Assembly (NCBI GenBank): GCA_003222395.1
Contig: QHWB01000030.1
Span: 234,221-298,220 of the forward strand
Direction of reading: 5' to 3'
DNA: 64,000 bases
From: Acidobacteriota bacterium
GTDB lineage: Bacteria > Acidobacteriota > Vicinamibacteria > Vicinamibacterales > CAVVIG01
Every line of letters begins with the position of its first letter. Positions within the stretch are counted from its first letter, which is position 1. Of this stretch, positions 54,506 through 61,566 are shown piece by piece. The notes beneath the pieces were generated by a model, which saw nothing but the letters and a program-made list of their open reading frames with translations, did not search any database and was not told where the DNA came from. A program made the translations under genes and the position numbers.

Positions 54506-55185
54506 AGACGGCGAAGCTGCCGTGTTCGTTGACGGTACTGGAAGGTGCCGCATCCCGCATGACACTCGAACAGATCCCATTGCTCCGGATGGCTGGCGCT
54601 GACGCCGCCGACGTAGCTCCGCTGGTACTCGAGCGGCTGGTCGCACGTCGGACACACCAGCGTCGGCGGCGGGTGGGGCGGAGCGTTGGTATGGCCGCGC
54701 GCATAGGCGCGGTTCTTGGTGAGCGCGCGGCGGCCGGCGGGCGGTTGCAGGCCTGCTTCACGCTCCACAGCCGCCATGTTCGACAGATCAGGATCCGCGG
54801 CATCCATCGCCTGGTGAATCGCCATCAGCAATGCCTCGGGAAGGCATGGCTTGACCAGGAGCGCGTTGGCGCCCGCACGCTTCACGCGCTCGAGCTCGTT
54901 TGGATGCGCGCCCCCGGTCACGACCACGATCGGAATCGTCCGCGTGCCGGGATCCCGCCGCAGGAGACCGCAGAGCTGATACCCGTCGATCCCGGGTAAT
55001 CGTGTCTCAGTGACGATCACGTCGTGGTGGGACGACAGGGCCTTCGCAAGCGCTTCGCGCCCCTCGCTGGCCTCGTCGATCTCGAACCGCGCGAGCGTCA
55101 GAACCTGCGAGTACAGCTGGCGGGTATCTGCATCGTGATCGACGATGAGGGCGATGGGCGATGAGGGCAAACCCCTTGAATCCAT
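54502..55185 (-). CDS. Receiver-domain protein with Glu at the phosphoacceptor position and a zinc-ribbon-like tail
   Basis: 227 residues. The receiver fold is clear: IALIVDHDADTRQLYSQVLT, switch Thr90 in VVVTGGA, conserved Lys112 in LLVKPCLP. The phosphoacceptor, normally Asp, is Glu60 (IVTETRLPG). A C-terminal extension has CPTC (178-181) and CHAGC (208-212), a potential zinc ribbon. It is translationally coupled to the hybrid kinase downstream (GTGA overlap). ATG 55185 is chosen because it directly precedes the receiver domain. Confidence 0.85.
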   Translation of the reverse strand: MDSRGLPSSPIALIVDHDADTRQLYSQVLTLARFEIDEASEGREALAKALSSHHDVIVTETRLPGIDGYQLCGLLRRDPGTRTIPIVVVTGGAHPNELERVKRAGANALLVKPCLPEALLMAIHQAMDAADPDLSNMAAVEREAGLQPPAGRRALTKNRAYARGHTNAPPHPPPTLVCPTCDQPLEYQRSYVGGVSASHPEQWDLFECHAGCGTFQYRQRTRQLRRL

Positions 55186-55353
55186 GGGCTGCGCGCCACG
55201 TGAAACGATGGTACCCCGTGAATCGCGCCACGCCAAGCGCCATCGATCGCGCGAAGCCCGGGCGCCGCGACTGAATCGATCGAGCGGCCGGGCATTTGAT
55301 TTGGCGCCCAGAGGGGCGTAACATCCCATCTTTCGCGCAATTACAGCGTATCA

Positions 55354-55770
55354 ATGGCCAAAGGTCCTCGATTTCAACACCTGCTGACCAGCATCGGGGT
55401 CCTCCGGCACCCGTGCGATCTCGATCTTCTCCTGTTTTTTCATCGCCATCCGCATGCCCTGCTGACGAGCGACCGGCTGGCCGCGTACGTGGGGGACGAT
55501 CTCAATCAGACGGCGAGGTCGCTCGATTTGCTGACCGATGCCGGTTTCCTGAAGCGCTCCCAGAACCCGACGCACGCTGCCCGGATGTATGTTCTCCAAA
55601 CCTCCGGGACAGGGTGGCTGACATCGTTGATCGACATCGCCTCGACTCCCGACGGGCGCAAAAGCCTGCTCGATGCGATGAAAGAAGCGTCAGAGGCGGA
55701 AGCGTCGCTTGCTGAATCGACCCAATCGGATGTCCTTCGACGCACGCGCCGCCGCACGAGCGTCTCATAA
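55354..55770 (+). CDS. Winged-helix regulator-like protein preceding the KaiC-like gene
   Basis: 138 residues with a MarR/ArsR-like winged helix: DLDLLLFFHRHPHALLTSDR, LAAYVGDDLNQTARSLDLLT (recognition helix) and the wing GFLKRSQNPTHAARMYVL. The C-terminal helix contains DGRKSLLDAMKEASEAEASL and a basic tail RRTRRRTS. The KaiC-like gene begins 9 bp after its stop, so the pair is an operon. No known partner; probably regulates or works with the ATPase. Confidence 0.75.
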   Translation: MAKGPRFQHLLTSIGVLRHPCDLDLLLFFHRHPHALLTSDRLAAYVGDDLNQTARSLDLLTDAGFLKRSQNPTHAARMYVLQTSGTGWLTSLIDIASTPDGRKSLLDAMKEASEAEASLAESTQSDVLRRTRRRTSVS

Positions 55771-55779
55771 GGTGGGCTC

Positions 55780-57315
55780 ATGGCGGAATCAGATCCGGTC
55801 AAGACCGGCGTCGTCGGACTCGATGCGATTCTCGGTGGCGGGATTCCACGCGGCAACGTGATCGTCGTCGAAGGACGGGCCGGCAGTGGCAAGACGACGC
55901 TGGGGGTCGAGTTCATCTACCGGGGCGCCACCGAGTTCGGCGAGCCGGGCCTCATCGTGCTGTTCGAGGTTTCGCCGATCAAGGTGATCCGCGACGCTGC
56001 GCAGTTCGGGTGGGACCTGCCGGACCTCGAACGTCAGGGCAAGGTCAAGGTCATTTTCACGACGCGGTCGGTGCTGCAGCAGGAGCTTCAGCAGGCCGAC
56101 AGCCTGTTGCTCGCCGAAGCGGCGCGCATCGGCGCGCGGCGAATGTTCATCGATTCGCTGCCGCCGCTTCCGGTCGACGGTCTGAATGGCCACGACGGCA
56201 ACAACGGTGGCGCGCGTGAAATGTTTCATACGCTCGTGCAGGGGCTGCACCGCGAGAACCTGACGGCGATGCTCGCCGTTGAATCGCCGGGACTCGAGCG
56301 GGTTCGCCATGCCACGCCTCCGGTCGAAGAATTCATCGCGGACACACTCATCGTCGTCCGCATCGAGGACGTTCAACGCGCCGCCATTCGCTCGATCGAG
56401 ATCGCGAAATCGCGCGGCCACCATTTTCAAATGGGCAGTCATTCGTTTCGCATCGTCGACGGCCACGGCCTCGAAGTATACAAGCGGGTGCAGGCGCCGC
56501 GCAGCATGAGCCGGGAGATGGCTGCCGCGTACGACCCGACGACCCGGGTGCCGACGGGCGTGTCCGGCCTCGACGAGCTCGTGAACGGCGGCTATTTCCT
56601 CGGAAGCACGACGCTCGTGGTCGGCGTATCCGGCGTCGGCAAGAGCGTCATGGCGCTCCAGTTCATCGCCGAGGGCGCTCGACGCGGCGAGCACAGCCTC
56701 ATGTTGAGCCTGGACGAGACGCCGGCGCAGATCATGCGCAACGGCCGCACGATCGGGATCGATCTCGAACCGGATATCGCGCGCGGGGTCGTGAGGGTCC
56801 AGTACGATTCGCCCCAGGAGATCGAGATCGATCGGCACTTCGCGCAGATCGAGCGGGTCGTCGAGGAATTCAAGCCCAAGCGTGTCGTCATCGACAGCTT
56901 GTCCACGTACGGATCGACGCTCGGATCGTCGAAGCGAATCTTTCGCGATTTCTTCCACGCGCTCGTGGCGCTCATGAAAGAGCACCAGATTGCGGCGGTC
57001 TACAATCACGAGAACCCTGAGATTCTGGGCATGTCGTCGATGGCAGGCGAGTACGCGATGAGCTCGCTCGTCGACAACATCCTGCTGTTGAACTGGGTCG
57101 AGCTGAGCGACGAATTCCGGCTGGCCATCACCGTCGCGAAGATGCGGGCGAACCCGACCAAACGCGTCACGCGGGAATGTGAAGTCGTGGACGGCGAGGG
57201 GATGCGCGTCCTGCCCCGTCAGATCCCGCCTGCGGCGTTGCCGTTCAGCGCGTATTACGGCCTGGTCTCCCGCTCGCCCGAGCGTCACGCGTCGCGCGCG
57301 CCCGTTCAGGAGTGA
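55780..57315 (+). CDS. KaiC-like double RecA-fold ATPase
   Basis: 511 residues with two tandem KaiC/RecA domains. Domain 1 has Walker A GRAGSGKT (32-39) and Walker B-like RRMFIDSLPPL. Domain 2 has Walker A GVSGVGKS (282-289), the catalytic pair Asp312-Glu313 in LMLSLDETPAQ and Walker B KRVVIDSLSTYG. Each domain starts with the family signature (VKTGVVGLDAILGGG, VPTGVSGLDELVNGG). True KaiA/KaiB partners are absent. Non-cyanobacterial KaiC homologues act in stress or signalling networks, often with receiver or kinase proteins; the adjacent kinase/receiver pair is suggestive. Role unproven. Confidence 0.92.
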   Translation: MAESDPVKTGVVGLDAILGGGIPRGNVIVVEGRAGSGKTTLGVEFIYRGATEFGEPGLIVLFEVSPIKVIRDAAQFGWDLPDLERQGKVKVIFTTRSVLQQELQQADSLLLAEAARIGARRMFIDSLPPLPVDGLNGHDGNNGGAREMFHTLVQGLHRENLTAMLAVESPGLERVRHATPPVEEFIADTLIVVRIEDVQRAAIRSIEIAKSRGHHFQMGSHSFRIVDGHGLEVYKRVQAPRSMSREMAAAYDPTTRVPTGVSGLDELVNGGYFLGSTTLVVGVSGVGKSVMALQFIAEGARRGEHSLMLSLDETPAQIMRNGRTIGIDLEPDIARGVVRVQYDSPQEIEIDRHFAQIERVVEEFKPKRVVIDSLSTYGSTLGSSKRIFRDFFHALVALMKEHQIAAVYNHENPEILGMSSMAGEYAMSSLVDNILLLNWVELSDEFRLAITVAKMRANPTKRVTRECEVVDGEGMRVLPRQIPPAALPFSAYYGLVSRSPERHASRAPVQE

Positions 57316-57367
57316 CGGACATCACGAGCGGTTCGACGCGCGGGCATCCCCGCCGCCGTCGGCGCCG

Positions 57368-57580
57368 TCATCGCGCGGCCAGGTCGACGGGATTCACGAG
57401 ACGGCGAGTATCGACGTCGGACCGAACCACCTTCCGTTCGGCGATTTCGTGCTGTGCGGTGACCGCGACCTTCTGTGATTCCGCCACGCGCGGCGTGCAG
57501 CCGCGGTGCAATTGGGCCGCACGAAGAGCCGACAGCACCGAGAACTCGAACGCATTCATTCCGTCCGGACGCTTGACCAT
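57368..57580 (-). CDS. rpoZ: DNA-directed RNA polymerase omega subunit
   Basis: 70 residues with the omega core: NAFEFSVLSALRAAQLHRG followed by PRVAESQKVAVTAQHEIAE. This matches the NRFDLV-x-A-x-RA-x-Q and K-x-(T/A)V-x-A-x-x-EI pattern of RpoZ. Omega assists assembly of beta-prime and, in some bacteria, binds ppGpp. It may be a paralogue and not the housekeeping copy, because no gmk or other usual neighbour is present. GAGGG lies 9 nt before the ATG inside the right arm of a leader hairpin. It is convergent with the KaiC-like gene. Confidence 0.83.
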   Translation of the reverse strand: MVKRPDGMNAFEFSVLSALRAAQLHRGCTPRVAESQKVAVTAQHEIAERKVVRSDVDTRRLVNPVDLAAR

Positions 57581-57667
57581 GATGTGACACCCTCACAAGC
57601 CGAGGCTTTGGTGAGGGCTCAGGCCAGGGGCGGCCGAAGGCTCAGAAAAGCGGGAGACGTCAGTATA
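57581..57667 (-). promoter_or_regulatory. Structured 5' leader of rpoZ (putative cis-regulatory RNA, copy 2)
   Basis: On the minus strand, TATACT (57662-57667) is followed by a leader of about 75 nt. It ends in a strong hairpin (57590-57617) with 7-bp arms CCCUCAC and GUGAGGG and inner pairing GCC/GGC. The Shine-Dalgarno GAGGG is within the right arm, 9 nt before AUG. The 5' part contains CGCTTTTCTGAGC and TTCGGCC blocks shared with 52037-52121. The arms differ from copy 1 but still pair, which is compensatory variation. Confidence 0.6.
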
Positions 57668-57674
57668 CCCCGGT

Positions 57675-57980
57675 TCAGCGCGGCCGTCGTCGGTGTCTCA
57701 CGCGGAGCGCGCGTGCGCCGCTGACGGCATCCTCGAACAACTCGAACGTGACGGAATCGCCGACGACGAAATCGTTGAACGAGGTGCCCTCGGCGACGTC
57801 ACTCCGATGAAAGAACACCTCGCGATCGTCTGTCAGGCGGATGAACCCGTGACCCTGGCCGACGAACAGCTTGGCGATTCGGCCCGTGGACACGATTCCG
57901 TGTGCATCGGCGGGACGCTTGGCGGCGTGTCGAGCGGGTGGCGCCGCCTTCCGGACGGCGCCGTGAAACCATTCGCTCAA
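57675..57980 (-). CDS. Cold-shock-domain RNA-binding protein
   Basis: 101 residues: a short basic N-terminus, then a cold-shock domain (GRIAKLFVGQGHGFIRL). RNP1 is GHGFIRL and RNP2 is VFFHRSDV. FELFEDAVSGARALRVR completes the barrel. Acts as an RNA chaperone or translational regulator. The TTG start at 57980 lies 3 bp after the stop of the RRM gene, so the two are one transcript. The rpoZ leader begins just downstream. Confidence 0.88.
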   Translation of the reverse strand: MSEWFHGAVRKAAPPARHAAKRPADAHGIVSTGRIAKLFVGQGHGFIRLTDDREVFFHRSDVAEGTSFNDFVVGDSVTFELFEDAVSGARALRVRHRRRPR

Positions 57981-57983
57981 GTG

Positions 57984-58292
57984 TTACCAACGCGGCTCGG
58001 ACCGGCGGCGATGCGACTGGCCGCCGCCGTAACCGCCGCTCTGCGGCTTCGGACGGGCCTCGTTGACGGTGAGACTTCGCCCGCCGAGTTGAAAGGCATT
58101 CAACTCGTGGATGGCCTTCTGAGCTTCCTCGTCGGTGCTCATCTCAACGAATGCAAAACCGCGCGCGCGGCCGGTCGCCTGGTCGCGCATGACATTTACC
58201 GACTCGACCGCTCCGGCGCGTCCGAACAGCTCGTGGAGCTCGGTCTCTCCGACTTCGTACGGCAGGTTTCCCACATACAACTTCCGACTCAT
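57984..58292 (-). CDS. RRM-domain RNA-binding protein
   Basis: 102 residues: one RNA recognition motif with RNP2 KLYVGNLP near the N-terminus and RNP1 RGFAFVEM, plus a Gly/Arg/Ser-rich tail (SGGYGGGQSHRRRSE). This is the bacterial glycine-rich Rbp type, linked in cyanobacteria and others to cold response and RNA localisation. AAAGGAG lies about 7 nt before the ATG at 58292; the longer in-frame start (58313) precedes that site. Heads the RRM - cold-shock gene pair. Confidence 0.92.
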   Translation of the reverse strand: MSRKLYVGNLPYEVGETELHELFGRAGAVESVNVMRDQATGRARGFAFVEMSTDEEAQKAIHELNAFQLGGRSLTVNEARPKPQSGGYGGGQSHRRRSEPRW

Positions 58293-58486
58293 GACAGGAC
58301 TCCTTTGTCGCAATCGCGACGCTCCCGACCATCGGGATCGATGTCGGGTGGATGTCGTCTCGTAGCTGGCTGAACTTCAGGAGGAGCGAGTCAGAAGCGG
58401 CTCGTCACGCCGGAGACACCACAGTACGCGGCAAAATCCGAACCATCAGGGTAGCACGGAATCTCCAGGTACCCAAGCTCCGCGGG

Positions 58487-59225
58487 TCATTCGCGAGCAG
58501 TCGCCTCGCGCTCGACGACCATCAACAACGTGATTGTGTCCGGCAGCACTGGTCCCCTTCCTCGGCCGGACGCCGTCGCCGGTCCGAACTTTCCGGAAAC
58601 GAGGAACACGCGGTGATTGGTCGGATCGAGGGCCATGTTCCGCGCGGCGGGCGCCGTTTGAACTGTCTGGACGACGCGGTATTTGTCGGGCGTGTCCTCG
58701 TGAATCACTGTGAGTGTGCCGTCGGCATTGGCGGCGAACGCATCGCCTGAGGCCCGAGCGCGATGTTCGTGATCAGAGTTCCCGCCCGTGGGTCGATGAC
58801 CGTCGACGGTGCGCGTCGCCGTTGAACGTGAACACGCGGTTCGACACACTGTCGTAGACGATCGCGTCCGCGTCCTCAGCGGCGGGGATACGAGCGAGCG
58901 TTTTGAGAGTCTTCAGATCGAACATGACGACTGACTGATCGTTCCCGGAAGTCGCGAATCCATGTCCAGTCGCCGCGGCGACGGCCGTGCCATGGGCTCC
59001 TTTGATCCCTGTGACGTCACCGAGCAGCGTCCCATTGTCTTCGTCGACGACCATCACTCGATTCTGGCGGCCGATGAACAATCGATGAGTCGACGGATCC
59101 GGGACGATGTAGTCCCAGCCGCCGTCGCCGCCAAGCACGTAAGTGTGCGCGATGCGATACGACGAGGATGACTGCGCGAGGGCGCTCGCGATCGCGACCG
59201 TAAGGATGATGGCAGCGGTACGCAT
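58487..59225 (-). pseudogene. YncE/YVTN-type beta-propeller protein, frameshifted and deleted
   Basis: It starts with a normal signal peptide (RTAAIILTVAIASALA) and propeller strands (YVLGGDGGWDYIVPDPSTHR, VVMFDLKTLKTLARIP) in one frame. At about 58800 it changes frame to VIDPRAGTLITNIALG. At about 58750 it changes frame again, with a deletion of roughly 100 residues, into ASGDAFAANADGTLTVIHED and NMALDPTNHRVFLVSGKFGP. Three frames are needed to follow it, so it is a pseudogene of the secreted YncE-like family. Confidence 0.8.
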
Positions 59226-59453
59226 AGCGGCTCCTCGACCCGGATCTACCGAGCCACAGCGCCGATCGGTCGATCGCATGCGAAGCGGTCAGGGCCGGCG
59301 TCAGCCGTCAACAACGGATGAGCGACGGGGCTGCCATCCCTGTGCTCCGCGATGACATTGTGGTCTTCGATGTGACCCTTCGGCGAGGGCGCAGCGATTG
59401 CAGACGCTGCTGTATTCGGCGTCCGCGCGAATTCGTCATGAAAGGCGACGCTG

Positions 59454-59999
59454 GTGACTGAAGAGTTGGACCCGTCGAGCCGTCAGTCCGTCATAGACAT
59501 GGGCACTTCGTCGCTGACCATCGTCAAGGGGCAGCACATCGTGCTCTCCGTGAACTGGTTTGGGTTCATCCTACAGTGGGCCCTTCGTCAAGCGCTCCGC
59601 CACACGCATTACCTCACCCTCGTGACGATTCGGGCGACTCGCGCGCACGTCGGGTGGACCGTCGACATCGGCGCGCCGGCTCTGACTGATATCGCGGAAG
59701 TCGTCGGTCCGACGATTCGAGAGACAGATCTCATCGGCGAGCTCGATGACGGACGATTGGGACTCCTGCTCTCGCATGCCGACGATGCGGCGGCATTACG
59801 CATCATTCAACGATTCGGGGAAACCCTCGGCGACGTTCAGTTTTCCGTCTCGTTGGCGTTTGTGATCGGCGCCGCCTGTTGTCCGACCAACGGCATAGAC
59901 ATGCGCGCGCTTGTGGCGCACGCCATGTCACATCCGGTGTTGAATGTTCCTGCGCGACCGCCGGTGTTTGCCGCGCCGTCTCTTCTAATGACCGTCTGA
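59454..59999 (+). CDS. Degenerate GGDEF-like domain protein
   Basis: 181 residues. The middle part follows the diguanylate-cyclase fold: LQWALRQALRHTHYLTLVTI, RETDLIGELDDGRLGLLLSH (the position of the GG(D/E)EF loop) and RIIQRFGETLGDVQFSVSLA. The catalytic GGDEF signature itself and the metal-binding Asp of the first strand are absent, so no c-di-GMP synthesis is expected. GTG 59454 has an AAAGG upstream. It is convergent with the Rieske-AIF gene. Role could be binding or purely structural; unknown. Confidence 0.65.
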   Translation: MTEELDPSSRQSVIDMGTSSLTIVKGQHIVLSVNWFGFILQWALRQALRHTHYLTLVTIRATRAHVGWTVDIGAPALTDIAEVVGPTIRETDLIGELDDGRLGLLLSHADDAAALRIIQRFGETLGDVQFSVSLAFVIGAACCPTNGIDMRALVAHAMSHPVLNVPARPPVFAAPSLLMTV

Positions 60000-60001
60000 C
60001 G

Positions 60002-61549
60002 TTACGTTCTTTGCGCCGAGACGATGGCGCGCTCCATCTCGGCCTCGACGGCAAGACTCTCGCGATCGCGGAAAATGGTCGCGACCGCGAGCCTTCGCCC
60101 GGCGCGCGAGTAGGTGACCGCGCAGTCGCGAGAATCGAGACTTCCGTCGACGCGAACGGCGTCCCAATGTTCCGCGTGGCCGACGTAGTTGATCGTGACG
60201 TCGTAGTGCTGGCTCCAGAAGAACGGAACAGTGTCGAATCGCTCGCGGACGCCGAGGATGTTGCGAGCGGCAACCTGACCTTGACGCTCGGCCACGACCC
60301 AGTGTTCGACGCGAATCCGATCGCCGCTGTGCGGGTCCGGCCATCGCGCGATGTCGCCAGCGGCGAATATCCCGGGCGCGCTCGTCTCGAGGAATTCGTT
60401 GACGCTGATGCCGCGATCCACCGCGAGACCCGCCTTCTCGGCGAGATCGATGACGGGGCTCACGCCGACGCCCATCACCACGAAGTCGGCGTCCAGCGCG
60501 GCGCCGCTGCTGAGGGTGACGGTTCGGCCATCGACGCGCCTCACCGTCTGCCCGAGGTGGAAGACCACTCCCTTTTCTTCGTGCAGCGATTGAATGAACC
60601 GGCCGACCTCGGCACCCATGACGCGCTCCATCGGCGTCGCTTCCGGCGCAACCGCGTCGACGGCAATCCCGCGGGTTCGCAGCGACGCCGCGACCTCGAG
60701 CCCGATGAAGCTCGCGCCGACAACGACGACGTGCCTGGCCGTCCCCGCTTTGGCCACCAGCGCGCGGCTGTCGGCGAATGAACGGAGGTAATGCACGTTG
60801 GCGCCGTCCGCGCCGGGAATCGGCAGCCGCACCGGGTCAGCGCCGGTCGCGATCAGGAGCGCTCCGAAGGCGCGCTTCGATCCGTCGCCGAGCGTAACGG
60901 TTCGTGCCGGAGGATCGATCGCCGACACGCGGGATCCGAGCAGCAGCTCGATGCGCCGTTCGGTGTAGAACTCCGGCGACCGCAAGGGAATCCAGTCCTC
61001 CTGCGCCTGACCGGCCAGATAGTCCTTCGACAGATTCGGACGGTCGACCGGCGGCGCTTCGTCAGCGCTGATCATCGTCACCGGCCCTTCGTAGGCCTCG
61101 CGCCTCAACATGTCGGCGGCCGCAAGTCCCGCGGCCCCGCCGCCGACAATGATCACCGATGGCGGCGTCTGACGAGCGGCAGCGGGAGCGGCCGGCGCAC
61201 GCTGCGCCTCGGGCAACTTCTCGCGCACGTAGACCATGTCGCCCTGACGATCCACGCGCCAGCAGGCGATCGAATCCAACGCCGGCGCGCGCACCGCGTC
61301 GCCGGTGCGCAGACTGAAACAGGCGTGGTGCCACGGACACCGCACGGTGTCGCCCACCACGAGCCCGTCGGCCAGAGGTCCGTGATAATGGGTGCAGTGC
61401 GCGCCAACGGCGAACAGTTCCGTTCCCGAGCGCACCAGCAACACGTCATCGTCGGCGACACGTCCGAGCAGCGTGCCGCCATCTGCAAGCGTGTTGGCGG
61501 CTATCCCCTTCGACAGATCCCGGCGCGGTACTTCGTTCGCGTCACTCAT
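60002..61549 (-). CDS. Rieske-domain AIF-like FAD/NAD(P)H oxidoreductase
   Basis: 515 residues: an N-terminal Rieske [2Fe-2S] domain (ligands Cys52 and His54 in CTHYH, Cys71 and His74 in CPWHH). A pyridine-nucleotide:disulfide-type reductase follows (SVIIVGGGAAGLAAADML for FAD, VVVVGASFIGLEVAASL for NAD(P), then GIFAAGDIARWP). It ends in an AIF-like C-terminal domain. This fusion matches AIFM3-like and bacterial ferredoxin-reductase relatives. Acts as electron carrier from NAD(P)H; acceptor unknown. GAGG precedes the ATG. glgX ends 17 bp upstream on the same strand. Confidence 0.92.
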   Translation of the reverse strand: MSDANEVPRRDLSKGIAANTLADGGTLLGRVADDDVLLVRSGTELFAVGAHCTHYHGPLADGLVVGDTVRCPWHHACFSLRTGDAVRAPALDSIACWRVDRQGDMVYVREKLPEAQRAPAAPAAARQTPPSVIIVGGGAAGLAAADMLRREAYEGPVTMISADEAPPVDRPNLSKDYLAGQAQEDWIPLRSPEFYTERRIELLLGSRVSAIDPPARTVTLGDGSKRAFGALLIATGADPVRLPIPGADGANVHYLRSFADSRALVAKAGTARHVVVVGASFIGLEVAASLRTRGIAVDAVAPEATPMERVMGAEVGRFIQSLHEEKGVVFHLGQTVRRVDGRTVTLSSGAALDADFVVMGVGVSPVIDLAEKAGLAVDRGISVNEFLETSAPGIFAAGDIARWPDPHSGDRIRVEHWVVAERQGQVAARNILGVRERFDTVPFFWSQHYDVTINYVGHAEHWDAVRVDGSLDSRDCAVTYSRAGRRLAVATIFRDRESLAVEAEMERAIVSAQRT

Positions 61550-61566
61550 GGCGACCTCGCACAGAT

